Counted from the first letter of the stretch, positions 41,824-53,727 are shown. The stretch is DNA of 64,000 nucleotides from Skeletonema tropicum (GCA_037178625.1 CM074141.1:1116001-1180000), one strand, 5' to 3'. Notes: generated by a model not told the origin, from the sequence alone. A program made the numbers and translations.

Positions 41824-42655
41824 CCACAATAGATACGATTTGGTTGAATGATTTACAGTTGGCCAGCACTCACTTGATCTTTTAGATCTGATACGATACT
41901 GTAGCATCGTTTCTACGCACGTCTGTCGTCTAAGCAGTGCTAATATGCTTTCAACGATTTTTCATATACTATTTTGGGCAACTAGAATGGGCTCGTTCGC
42001 TTTTGACGGCGATAGATACGATTTGGTAGAATGAAGCACAGCTGGCCAGCCCACACTGGACCTATCAGATCAGCTACGAGACTGTAGCATTGTTTTTACG
42101 CACGCCTGCTGTCTGAGCAGTGCTAATGAGCTTGTATCGTTACCAACTGTGTTGGGCCATTAGAAGCGGTTCATGTTTATAATTTATCATAATGACTATG
42201 GCAAGTCAAATTTTTACTGTCATATCATCTATCTACGGTTCTGCAGCATCTATTCTTCGAACGAATTCGCCTTTTTAGTGCTATATCTTTTAGAGTATTA
42301 GCACCGAGCAAAGTGGGCCATATATTGACGACGAAAGTTACGATATTGTTGACTTGTAATGCTTTCGGCCTAAGCAATTTGGCCTTTTAGATTAATGCTA
42401 GCTATGAGTCTGTAACATCGCTTCTATCTATGCAATCTGTCTTGGCATTGTCAATTTGCTTATATATTATCGTCACCCTATTTGGGGCTCCACGGCTACT
42501 TTTTTTGATGGATGAATAATTGTTGAGCTTATGCCGATGTTTGGGGCCTACACATTGTCTTGTGCTTACAAAATTTTAAGCATGCAACTCATGTCAGCAA
42601 ACGTTTCGTACTCAATTATCATTCATAAGCTTTTGTAGTAGCAATAACAAAAATA
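41824..42655. repeat. 184-bp satellite array, right diverged edge
   Basis: Monomers remain readable to about 42180 (tacgatttggt, ctggccagc, gtctgagcagtgctaat) and become barely recognisable to about 42530. The decay is gradual. No gene lies between the array and the FANCM stop at 42656. Confidence 0.75.
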
Positions 42656-45600
42656 TTATTTTGCGTACGGATTAAATCGAACTTGTGTCCGATTCTGGCC
42701 CATCTTTTGCCTTTGTTTTTGTTGACGCAATCTCAACGCAGCCTGCCGTTTGGCCTCTATCATTGCCTTTTGTTCCGCACTCAGCCCTGGCGCTTTCTTA
42801 GCAACAGGTGCATTCTGTTTTGAAACATTTGGCTCTGCTACTACACTTGTTCTTATCTGCTGCGATCCAAGTCCAACTCGAATCGAACTGTTGTTATTGA
42901 TATTACTTCCTGCCGTAGCCAACCCAGGAGGAGTTGGTTGTTGCTGTGGTTCTCGTACATCTGCCCGAGGTTTCTGCACAAGCGAGTGTGACTCCACCTT
43001 CTCATCCTCGTCAATCTGAGATATCGACATGTCTTGAGAAGATTCGCCGACGAGGCGATGATACTCTGTCTCGATTTCATCAGAGTTGCCACCCTGTCTA
43101 CAATGATCAATCACACTGCGTATGAAGTTCATATTACCAAGACCTCTTTGAGATGGCGGTAAAGAGCTTTGACTTTGATCACTATTCATGAGTTGCATTC
43201 GTCGATTCAGAATAGGCGTCTTGAATTGATTGTTGACAGTTTGTTGGTGATTCAACTGCCTATGAAGCACGTCAGATTCTTCGTGGTGGCATTCCTCAAC
43301 TGATTCATTGAGACGATCGAGATCATCTTGCGAATATCCCAACTGAGATGTGTCGTTAATAAAGCCATCATTGCTCATGTCATCATCCTCTTCCTCCTCT
43401 TCCTCCTCTTCATCACCAGAGTCTGAGTCGTCATTAGCAGCTTCTGTATCCAGAAATTTGCAGCGGTACTTCTCTTCAATTCTTTGTTTCAATCTATCTT
43501 GCTTTGATAGTTTCTCTGAATTCTTACCCACATCCTTTGGTGCGTCATTGGTTGGTTTCAATCGTTTCCGTTCAGGTAACTGTTGCTGTTGCACAGGAGT
43601 ATCAGTCAAACTATCCATCGACATTCGCGAGTTTCTTTCAGGTATGCGACGCTGCACAACTGGAGTATCAGTCAAACTATCCATCGACATCAGCGAATTT
43701 TGACCAGCCATGCGACTCTGCACAACAGGGGTATCAGTCAAACTATCCAGCGACATTCGCGAATTTTGAACAGGTAAGCGGCGCTGCACTACTGGAGTAT
43801 CAGTCAAACTATCCAGCGACATCCGCGAGTTAGCTCCAGCAGAGCTCCTAACATTATTCGTCTTCACAGGGGTATCTGTCAAATCATCTGGAGACATTTG
43901 GCAACGAGACTGTCGTTGTGCCTGACTGACTCCTGTGTCTGCAACTGGAGCATCGTTTGATGCTAGGTGACTCTCGATCTCACCTTCCTCCATATCTTCA
44001 CAGTCTCCATCCTCAAAGACGACATTGTACAACTTGTCTTGATTGTCCTCTGAGTAAAATGCTCTGACCTCCCCCCGATATAGACGCAATTTCCCACTCT
44101 TCGGATCTTTGAATTCCTTTGAAATCTTTGTCCCAATCGCATACTTTTGTTTGCTTTGAATAACCTGATTCTTATTTCTAACCTCATTCGTTGTGGGTGC
44201 AATAGCAATATCGTTGGGTTCGACTGCTTGCATGTGCGCATCAGCCTCACATGCGATATCGCCTTCCGAGTCATCATCGTCATCAGAGGAAGAAGAATAT
44301 TGTGTAGGTAACTGTAGTGCGCTAATCTTGTTTTTGCAGATGTCTCCTTCTTCTTGTGCATCGATTCCACCTAAAGACGGATTCTGCTCAAACTCGGTAC
44401 TATGATCATGCGCATCGTCAGTTCCAGGATGTTAGATAGTACCCGGGATCTTGCCCGTTTGCGTTCAATGACATGTTATCCTCAGCTATTCCGCCCTTAT
44501 TTGCGTCACTGTCATCGTCACTATCGTCCTCATCTTCATCACTTGAAGAAGGCGGGGGCGTTGGCAAATGAAATGCTGCTACTTGACTTAGGGGTGCGAT
44601 GGGCGAAAGACCGCCGCCGATAGCATCTAATAGCTCTGAATGGCCTTCATTTACCTTGTCTCTCTCGGGGTCTACGTGATCAACCCCGCGATTATCGGAC
44701 TGGACGAAACTTTCATCGTTTGCGCCCACATTGGACCTCAAGTTTGGTACGCTAATCGAATCTTCTTGGTCATTCTTTTCTCCGGCACAGTTGGGTGTGT
44801 GTTTAGAGGTATTTTGTGATTTTTCACTGGGAACGCTTGAATCCAATTCAGCGTTTTCACCAAACGAAGCATCTGGGGCACTTGGAGAGTAACAAACACT
44901 TCCTTTCTCTTCATGGGGCTCGATGTCATCATCACGGGACGAACGGTTATAGACTTTATTGTCAAAACAATCATTGAAATCAACTTCATTATCAACACTC
45001 TTGTCACCACCACACGCATCGTCAATTGATGCATGCCGCTGATCCAAAGCTGGTTTGCGTTGAGATGCAGTTGGCAGCGGGCTGTTTTCGAAAAAGGCAC
45101 AAAGTTCATCGTCATTCATAGTGTTGACCGACACTATCGATTGCTTGCTTGACTCAGACGAGAGACAACTACTTTCATCGCAAAGATCACTGCTTTCATC
45201 ACATTGAAAATCTCCAAATAGCGGCGGAGCCCTAACAGAACAATTCTTATGATCATCGGAGTCAAATAGAGTTGCCAGCTGTTGAGAGTCTAAGCAATCT
45301 GAATGTTTTACTGACATCGTACCAAAAATTGTTCCCAAGTCCCTGCAGTTACTTTCGGGAGAGATTTCGTTGCAATCGTTCTGATTCAGATCATCACCAC
45401 TCGAGATAAATGCGACGCTAGATTCATTGAAGGGGTCCTCTGCAAAACCACAATCTGACTCGACATCAAAAGTCACACTGTGATTTGCATTTCCGACCGA
45501 ACTCATATCATCGTTACCATTATCAAAGGAGCTCTTCTTCGGCGTGGAACTCATGTCATCGTCACCGTAAACAACAGAGCTCTTCTTCGGCGTGGATCTT

Positions 45601-48600
45601 GATTCTGACCTATCAGTTCGGCGTATATACAACTTTTCCATACAAGCCAATATTTTTGACGATCTTCCTCTGCCAGTATAGTCTCTTGCCTGCTGCGGCC
45701 TTCGGCGTGCCTTTAAGTACTTTTTGCGAAGAGATGCGGGGAAATCTCCTTGCATCGTTTCAGTCTCGTATGCACTATGTGAAGAATAAGGAAGGTTGCC
45801 AAACAGATTCATCCGTTCCCTCTGCTGGGCTTGATTCAGCGTCCAGGTATCATCTACGGAGGCAGCCTTGTCTCCATTTCGTTTGCTGGAGCGACCTGCT
45901 TTCCCACGTCCACGTATCTTTGGGGTGTGACCACCTACCTGGGACATGTGAAAGTCATTTACCACCATCTTTTGTCTCAGTAGAGCTGGTTCATCAGGAA
46001 ACATTGGAGAATTTGGACACAGCTTGAAAACACTTGGATCCTTCAGAGCCCTGGCAATTTTCTTGCTGTTTGTGACAGAGTCTCTGTAACTTCTTTCCTC
46101 TTGACCTTCCGAGACAAGAAATATTACTCTTCCGTTTCGTTTCCTACCTGTCCTTCCGGTACGTTGAATACTTCGGATTGCCGACTTTAATATGTCAAAA
46201 TTGACAATTAGATCCACGTCACCAATGTCAAGTCCTTCTTCACCGACGCAAGTGCAAACAAGGACATTGAAGACACCCTCATTGAATTGTCGTAGAATGC
46301 GTTGCTGTTCCGCTTGATTCATCCCAGCAACTTCTTGTCCAGGATTACTTTCCGACTCCTTTTTCCTGCTTTGACCCACAAATGGGGTTGGTTTGAGTAA
46401 TGTCGCATTTTGCGATGACAGCATAGAAACAATGCCCATTACACTCTCTCTCAACTGACTGAATACAATGACACGTGTCGATTCACCCCTGGCTTGCTTC
46501 CGCCCAAAATGCTCCAAGAGGACTTCCGTCAGCTTCTCATACTTGGGATTATTCTTACTCAAACACTCTGTCGGGTCTCCTGCCGCTGTTTGCATCTCAG
46601 CCTTGAGTGCTCGGAACTCCTCACTATGAAAAATCGCACGCAGTGGCCCCCTAGCTTCCACTTCCTTCCGGACAATATTCTGTAATGCATATTGAACTCC
46701 GTGATTCTTGAGATTGATACGAACATCGACCAAACTTCGAAGTGCTTGAAAGATATGATACATTCGATGATCACCTGTCCGCTGGATGTAATCCTCTTGT
46801 GCTTTCATCACTGCATACGGACTCAAGTTGGCACTATCCCCCATCAATCGAGTCGCAGCATTGACACTCCGTAACTTTTCCAACGGCTGCCTAACAAACT
46901 CCAATAACTTCTTATCCAATATCTTAATCACATCCGGCTGCTTGACACTAATCACCTCCTCCTCCCGATTATGAATATATCGTTTCACAGTCGGATCATC
47001 CTCCGTCCGTGCCTCAATCTTACTAATCTTTAATGTTTCCACTACCGCCTGAATCGATTTGATATCCGTCCCGGGTGTGGCACTCAATGCCACCAAACGA
47101 AATTTCGCCCCCGCCTCTTCAATCATATTCGGCAACAAGGCAAAGGTATGCATCCCCGTGGCACGATGTGCTTCATCCATTACCACACAGACAATCTTGG
47201 AGGCATCACATCGACCCTCCTCAATATCCTTTACGAGTGTTTGGGGAGTACAAAAGAAGACACGTTTGGTATCCCACATACTCTTCCGTGAGGTGTTGGC
47301 CACACGGCCGGATATTTCCGCCGTATGACGTTCCGGTATACCCATGATATTGTAACATGCCTGTATTTGTTGTGTTACCAATGGTCGAGTGGGAGCACAA
47401 AATACGACTTTGCCCCCTTCGGGAAACCACCTATAGTAATTGTACATGACCACCGCTGCAATGAGAGTTTTACCCAATCCAGTGGGAAGTGAGACGAGTG
47501 TATTGTAGAGTATGGCACTTTCGGACATTTCCAATTGGTAGGTACGTTCGGGATATTTGTCATCGGTGGGGTAGATCCAGTTGTGAGATGTGGCGGGACA
47601 GAGTGGGACTGGTCCGTGGGTGTAGGGGAGTTGTTTCTTTGCTGATAGGGAGAGACGTTGTCGATTCTTGTTGTTGTTGTTGTTATTATTTTTTGGTAAT
47701 GAAGAAGTTGACGCATTGTTGTTGCGGTGGTGTTGACCACTGGAAGACGTGGAAGTTCGGACTTGTGGTTGCTGTCTTTGAGATGATTGCTGTACGAATG
47801 ATGTTGCAGGACGAGCTCCTCCTGTAAAGAATCGATGAAGGTTTTGATTATCAGTTTGCTGATTGTTCGACACATTATTCTTGTTGTTGGCAGCATTGCT
47901 ATAATTGAGATTTGCAGCTTCTTGCCTTCTTGCCTCAGTTGCCTGCTGCTGTGGATATTGACGTGACGCTGCAAAAGAGGTATTCGATGTTTGAACATTG
48001 TGTATCGGAGCATTGGAATGATGTGAAACAGTCGACGCTGATGCCATTGATTTGTTGTACGGGTTGTTCACAGCTGTCCTCTGCTGCTGTTGTTGTTGCT
48101 GCATTTGATTGTTCCTTTGTTGATGCTGCTGCAAGCTTTGATTGTTATTTATGTATCCATTTCTGTTCGTCGAATCATTATTCTGCATCGACATATTCAT
48201 TGCAGTTGATCGATTGTTGCCATACGGATTCGCTGTTGGTGGCCTCTTTGATTGATTTATCGACATATTTTCCTGAGCAGAAGCATTCATCGTCATGTTT
48301 CTATTTTGAATAGATTGTTGCCCATTCCCACCGTTATTATTATTATTCGAACTCGAAGTTGGCCGAGAGGATGATGCTGACTTTGCATAGGGATTTACTA
48401 CTGCACGATTTTGACGATGATGCGAGGTGGTTGTTGACCTATTCGAAGAAGCCGCCACCACTTGTGGCCTTTGACTCTGCCTTGATGGATGATGCTGAGG
48501 AATATTCCTTCGTCCACCATCCACAGCATCATTACCATCTGAACCACCACCACCATTATCATCCTTTCGAGATTGTCCATCATTCCAACTATTATTCGAC

Positions 48601-48791
48601 ACACCGCCATCATGACGACTCCTCTCTGCACCACCATCCCTGCTGCTCTTCTGCAATGATGATTTCCCCCCCTGAACAAAATTCCGCATCTCCTCCTTGG
48701 ATACTCGTAGTGCACTGCACATGGTACATCTTTGGGCAGGGAAGAGGTGGAGGAATGTGCATTTCGAGCAGTGCCATTTGTCTCCGGGCAT
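42656..48791 (-). CDS. FANCM: FANCM/MPH1-type DNA helicase with RanBP2 zinc finger and Tudor-like tail
   Basis: FANCM/MPH1/Hef translocases remodel stalled forks and D-loops. From ATG 48791, WHCSKCTFLHLFPAQRCTMC (residues ~6-26) is a RanBP2-type zinc finger. A ~370-residue Gln/Asn/Ser-rich linker follows. The helicase has motif I LPTGLGKTLIAAVVMYNYY (~434), VVFCAPTRPLVTQQI, DEAHRATGMH (~537), LSATPGTD (~572), VIVFSQLRESV and QRTGRTGRKRNG (~880). The first frame stops at 44418, but a 43-nt GT-AG intron (44442-44400) joins it in phase to a second exon ending at 42656, for about 2030 residues, close to human FANCM. The tail has a Tudor-like module (RLYRGEVRAFYS, LYNVVFEDGDCEDMEEGEI) and five SxDxLTDTPV repeats. 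A plain frameshift instead of the tiny intron is possible. The absence of an obvious ERCC4 nuclease suggests a translocase only. Confidence 0.88.
44400..44442 (-). other. Putative 43-nt intron in the FANCM gene
   Basis: gtactatctaac...gatcatag in the sense strand: GT start, a ctaac branch-like word and an AG end. Removal restores frame (Gly codon across the junction) between GQDPG and TEFEQNPSLG. It is shorter than the other introns here (80-118 nt), so a one-base frameshift at this place remains an alternative. Confidence 0.5.
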
Positions 48792-49252
48792 GATATTCTA
48801 TTTCTATTTCTTGTTACTAAAAAATGAATAATATATTACTTTGAGCGCTTGGAAATGTGGCAATATCTATCTTAGAAAGATGACGCACACTACCATCAAG
48901 CTAGAGCAGCTTCAAGAGGAGCTGAGGAGGTTGTATCGCCGCCTGCTGCTACCTGCTACTGACACTTCATCATGGAGACCGTTTCATGATTATTTTGCAT
49001 CGGCGAGAATCCGCTGGGTCACGAAATCCATCACGCGTGAATTTTTCCGTGACCCAGCGTGACGTCCTCATTTTTGAAGCAAAAGTAGGCAACAGTCAAA
49101 ACACAAAACCGTCGCCGTTGTTGTTATGGTTGCTGTTGTCTCTATGCATAGGAGCAATATCCTCCCGACCTCCGTCAAAGAAGATAACTTCATCGCTACC
49201 GCAAATTATTATCAATTCCTGCTGCTGCTGCGTGACTCTGTGTTGAAGAATT
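48792..49252. promoter_or_regulatory. Divergent intergenic region FANCM / TMEM222 with a 12-bp hairpin
   Basis: At 49012-49059 cgctgggtcacg is inverted as cgtgacccagcg with a 24-base loop that itself contains the palindrome tcacgcgtga. It lies between two divergent starts and could be a binding site for a dimeric factor or a 5' UTR hairpin of the TMEM222 mRNA. No gene is here. Confidence 0.6.
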
Positions 49253-49807
49253 TTGTTCACCATGAGCAACAACCACCAAGAAACCAACAACATCTGCATC
49301 GGCATCAATAATAACGACCAACAAAACCAACTCCATCCACTCGCCTACTCAATCCTATGGTCCCCCCTCCCACCAATCACATGGATCCTCCCCTTCATAG
49401 GTCACATGGGCATAACAACCTCCAACGGTACGGCATGTGATTTCCAAGGACCCTATTCCGTAGGAGATCGTGGGCGAATGGCCTTTGGAAAGGCTACACG
49501 CGCATTGCAACTTAACATCTCGTCATTACCCGGAGGAGCCGAACAATGGGATAGATCGGTACAAGTTGCCAATTCGGAGTATAGGACTCGAATGCACAAT
49601 ATATGTTGTGATAATTGTCATTCGCATGTGGCGTATGCATTGAATGATATGGAATTGAGGGCGTTTGGGATACGGCAGTGGGATATGGTCAAATTGTGTT
49701 TTTTGGTGTTTTTGAAGGGGAGGTTTTTGAGTTTGGGTGGGTTTGTGGTGCAGTTTGCACCTTTTGGAGTGTTGGTGTTGATTGTTTTGTTGGTCAAGTT
49801 GATTTGA
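49253..49807 (+). CDS. TMEM222/RTE1 family membrane protein (DUF778)
   Basis: Conserved blocks appear in family order: CIVWTP-like SILWSPLPPITWILPFIGHM, GITTSNGTACDFQGPYSV, GRMAFGKATRALQL, WDRSVQVANSEYRTRMHNIC and the signature CCDNCHSHVAYALNDM. A hydrophobic C-terminus (GGFVVQFAPFGVLVLIVLLV) follows. Plants have the RTE1 regulators of ethylene-receptor function in this family; animals have TMEM222. At 184 residues it is close to family size. ATGs at 49253 and 49262 are both possible starts. Location is presumably the endomembrane system. Confidence 0.9.
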   Translation: MFTMSNNHQETNNICIGINNNDQQNQLHPLAYSILWSPLPPITWILPFIGHMGITTSNGTACDFQGPYSVGDRGRMAFGKATRALQLNISSLPGGAEQWDRSVQVANSEYRTRMHNICCDNCHSHVAYALNDMELRAFGIRQWDMVKLCFLVFLKGRFLSLGGFVVQFAPFGVLVLIVLLVKLI

Positions 49808-49935
49808 TGATGTGATATTATTGAACATGTGAATGAATGATGTTCATTATTCTACTAATTGTATACACAGCTGCGACAGATGAAAGCTGGGAACATCCAT
49901 CCACAGAGAGACAACAATCACCGCATGTATGTATG

Positions 49936-52546
49936 TCAAGAGATGGTAAATTCCTTTGCTAGATCGGCTATAGCATTCTTCATCTTTGACTGTTGCTGAG
50001 TTTGTGAGGCTTCCAATGCAGCTATCTTTTGTTCTGCATCCAGCCGCAACTTTTCTGTAGTAATATGAGCGACGCACACAAATATGAGTGTAATGATTGT
50101 AAAAGTGTAGTATGTACATAAAAAAATGAAGACAGAAATAGACTTACTCTCATTTGCCAAGGTTTCCTTCAATACTTTCAATTCATGTTCCTGACAGCTC
50201 TTCAAATTCTCTAGCTCTGATTTATGACTCCTTTCCAGATCTGACTCTCTTGCCTCATATCCTTTGAGTTTGTGACCCAAAGACTTGACGAGCTTGGCTT
50301 GCTTGCCTGTCTTTTCTTGACATTCCCTTCGCAACACTTTCAATGTTGTAGACAGCTCCTGCTCACGCAATTGAGAAGACTGGCGTAATGCATCCAGAGT
50401 TTGCTGAAGTTTCATCGTCTCAAATTGATGTACGTCTGAGGAGCTCCGCTTGGAATTCATCAATTCATTGTTTGTACCATCAAGTTGTAATTGAAGTCGA
50501 GCCCTCACACTCTTGCATTCTGTGAGTTGATGGTGGAAGTCATCTCGTTCATCGGAGATGTACTTGAGTCTCCTCTCAAGTGAGTTAATCTTGCAATCCT
50601 TCTCCTCAATGACGGCTGTCAGATTTGCATTTTTACCTGCATGTTCGTGAAGTGCTTTCTGCATAGACACTATCTGATTGCCCTTTTCAGCAACTGCAGC
50701 TTCCAAATCAACTCTAATTGCTACCAAATTTTGTTTATCCGCCTCAAGACTTTTGAACTTCTTGCTATAAGATTTTACCATTTCACCCTTTCGGCGTTCT
50801 CCTGCCAACGCATGCTCACATTTAGATCGATCTGATGCTGCTCTATTAGCAGCTTGTTCAAATGCAGTCTTGAGCTGCTTGATCGTCGCATCTTTTGTGG
50901 CAAGTTCGAGTTTGAGATCATGAAGCTCTACAGTGTGTGCTGTGGATGATTCTCTCACTTCTTGAGTGGTCTTGGTAAGTTCCTTGTACATCAGATCGAG
51001 TCGAGCATTATCAGCCTTCTCCTTTTGTAGCTCTTCTTGTGTGCGGTGTAGCTCATCACGGGTTGATTCCAAATCGACTGCAGCAAGCCTAGCATTGTTC
51101 TTTCCCTCTTGCTCTATTCGTTTCATGGCTGCATGTGCTTGTTGCAAGTCCTTCCTCAATCGATCAGAATCACTGTCAGCATTGCGTGCATGGGTGGCAG
51201 ACTTGCTCTGTTCGAACTCGATTTCCGCTTCCAACTCTTTGATCCTCGCAGTGAAATGTGATGCCCTTTCCTCTGCAAGTTTATTTGTCTTTGCTGCTTC
51301 ATTGAGTGCTGCGGCGCTCTTTTGTTGTTCTACGTTTACTGCCTTGGCCACTACATCATTGGCTCGTTCTCTCCACTTGATTTCAGACTTCTTGAATTTG
51401 GCCCTAAATTTGGCTGATAACATCCACATGAGAAAATGTCATGCGCAGAAGTGACTGCCTTCGCTTCTCTTTCAAAAAAGTAAGCTGAACGAGGATGCAA
51501 GCTGAAGATTTTTGAAGATTGCTGATTGTAGCAGCATTATCCGCTTGTACTTGTATCCTCCACGGCATCAGTTGCGTGAGATTATCATCGTGTTCATCTC
51601 TGTTCATGTCTACAGCACTTTGCTGGGTAACTTCGATAAGTCCACTTGTGATGTGTGCTTGCTTCTCGATCAAATTGGAGAGATATTCAACTCGATGCTC
51701 AATGTCTGCTGAATTAGCATTATCCTCGTCATTGCTAGAAGGTATCATCCAAGCTGGGAGTAACGTATTGTGCGTGGGCTTGCAAGGTGATGCTCCTTCT
51801 CCGTTATCTCTTGATCCACAGATACAAGTCTATCCACATCCCTATCTTTCTCAGCATTACTACGCGAAGTCGAATAAATTGCCAATCTAGCACGAACCTG
51901 CTTTCGTTCATCCTCACTAACAATTCTAGAGTCCAACTGGAGTAATCCACTTCCCAGCACAAATATCACTTTTTCTCTGTACAGCTTGGCGCTGCACACG
52001 GGATTACTCGATGATCCCTTCTGATTCAAGTGTAAACGTTCCAACTGACCACGAAATTGATGAAGCACTTGCAGTAACGACGAAAGACTCTTGATCTGAT
52101 TTGAGTGCGCTGATAAATTTCGTAGAGAGGGGTACTTTTGATTCAAATCCAGGGGCAGCTTAGATATGCTATTGTGCGATATATCCGAGCGTAGTGAGAT
52201 TCGAAAGTATTGGCGAACTTGACTAGAAACGCCTCGAAGGATTTGGTAGTGAATGCATTTGATTGAAGATTGAGCTTCAAAAGACTGTGACAACAGCATT
52301 GCAGCATTGAGAGGCCTTGTCTACGCCAAAGTTTATCAGAGCAGTAGCCACTAGTGGAGAGAATTTGAACTCAAATCGAGGTCTACCAGACGTTTTAGAT
52401 CAAGGAACGGATTTAATATCGAGACTACGTATGTCATTGGCATGCAGAGTAACATGGGTGGCCTTTTTGTTGGCAATCTCCTCAATGATTTCCTGAGAAA
52501 TTTTGGTCAAGCCTTTGGAGATGTAGGAGATTCGTATGACGGCCAT
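49936..52546 (-). CDS. Leucine-rich-repeat and coiled-coil protein (LRRCC1/centrosomal type), frameshifted
   Basis: Starting at ATG 52546, RISYISKGLTKISQEIIEEI and VTLHANDIRSLDI begin an LRR domain that continues as FLDLKRLVDLDLSSNSL, LLKLNLQSNAF, DISHNSISKLP, YPSLRNLSAHSNQIKSLSSL and the cap NPVC...YREKVIFVLGSGLLQLDS. This arrangement is seen in LRRCC1-like proteins. A long coiled coil (51429-49936, ~490 codons of Glu/Lys/Gln heptads) follows. A 93-nt intron (50147-50055) lies near the 3' end; being a multiple of three, it does not break the frame. Changes of frame are needed near 52410, 52350-52250, 51785 and 51412, by one base each, or by unrecognised introns. A structural role at centrosome-like or cytoskeletal sites is inferred from architecture only. 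Confidence 0.7.
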
Positions 52547-52894
52547 CTCGGATCATTCAATTGATTGATTCAAAGCATTGCTCGGTGCCGATAATATGCA
52601 GCAGCTTTCATGGAGTAGGCATCAAGTTGAAGCAGTTCGGGCACGGAGCGAGGCAGTCTATCGGTAGCGGCCCTTGTGTAGCGGCCAATAAATAATTGGC
52701 ATTGGATAAAGTAAAGAACTTTGAAGACGCGAGAAAGTCGAAGTATCGTACCGTACCTTCACCTACGCCGGCCGCACGCATCACTTTTTTGCAAACCAAG
52801 CACAGAGTATCCGCCGATCCAAGCCAAAGCCATCGCCCACATTTCCACCGCCTGCTTCTTGTCCTCTTGCCCCGTGTAGCAACACTCCGCAACA
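52547..52894. promoter_or_regulatory. Divergent intergenic region LRR protein / DUF6824 gene
   Basis: About 350 bases between divergent starts. A minus-strand frame here lacks a domain. No motif is named. Confidence 0.4.
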
Positions 52895-53623
52895 ATGACA
52901 GAAATATACATTTCCACAAATGAAGTAAAGTCCACCGACGTCATTTGCAGACGAGGGGCAGGAGGAAACGGTCATCCGGGCAATGCTGAATTCCGGCGTG
53001 TCATTTCAGCCAACAAAGACCGCTACGACAACCTGGCCTCTCGCGATAGAGAAGAGTTCGCCCGTGGAATTTGGAATGAGATGAGCCGACAGGGCGTCCG
53101 CTTCGTACGCGAGACACCGCCCGAGGGCACGTGGATCGTATTGGATGATGAAAAATGCGCACGCAAAATCTGGTCGGCGCTACGAGATTATCGAGGCGGG
53201 GGAGGAGGGCATGGCAGTCTCCAACCGCTGCCGAGGCCGCAAAAGCCGCAAACGAAGCCCAAGGCAAAGGCGAAGCAGCAACAGCCAAAAGCGAAGAAGC
53301 AAAAATTGCATTGGATGACGGAGAAGGTTGCATCATCTCCAGTGCAAACGAAGAATTTTGATGAATCTGCACAGGCTGCGATCAAGGGTGTGTTGGAGAA
53401 TGCAGCATTGGACCAAGCACTGAGGAATAATTGGGGATCCAACTATGACAAGAAAAGAGAACGTTTCGAAGAGCAAGTGATGACGAGATATCGAGCCGCT
53501 GCTCGGCAGAAAGGTATGACGGCTGAAGAGTTCTCCATGAAGCTTTTGCCTGTGCTGATCAATGAAGCCGCAGGTGTGAACTGCGTGGTCACTGAATCCT
53601 CATCGATGACGAGTTTGCTCTAA
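52895..53623 (+). CDS. DUF6824 domain protein
   Basis: Residues ~14-95 form the diatom-expanded DUF6824 domain: DVICRRGAGGNGHPGNAEFR, NKDRYDNLASRDREEFARGI, MSRQGVRFV, GTWIVLDDEKCARKIWSAL. The glycine-rich DVxCxRGxGxxxHPGN start and the final xKxxxALR are its hallmarks. A Lys/Pro/Gln linker (KPKAKAKQQQPKAKKQKLHW) and a helical C-terminal part follow. There is no TM segment. DUF6824 genes are numerous in diatoms and function is not established; the basic linker would suit a nuclear or nucleic-acid-associated protein (inference). Confidence 0.85.
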   Translation: MTEIYISTNEVKSTDVICRRGAGGNGHPGNAEFRRVISANKDRYDNLASRDREEFARGIWNEMSRQGVRFVRETPPEGTWIVLDDEKCARKIWSALRDYRGGGGGHGSLQPLPRPQKPQTKPKAKAKQQQPKAKKQKLHWMTEKVASSPVQTKNFDESAQAAIKGVLENAALDQALRNNWGSNYDKKRERFEEQVMTRYRAAARQKGMTAEEFSMKLLPVLINEAAGVNCVVTESSSMTSLL

Positions 53624-53727
53624 TTGTTTGTGTAAATGGAACTAAATATATCGATCAATTTCGGTTTAGTTGTTATAGGTCTACACTGCGCATGACTTCG
53701 TCCATTCTGCTTGGTCCCACTGTAGCA

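Noticed and set aside
36905..42180. CRISPR-like array
   Set aside because: Units are 184 bp and alike over their full length, with no unique spacers; this is a satellite in a eukaryotic genome.
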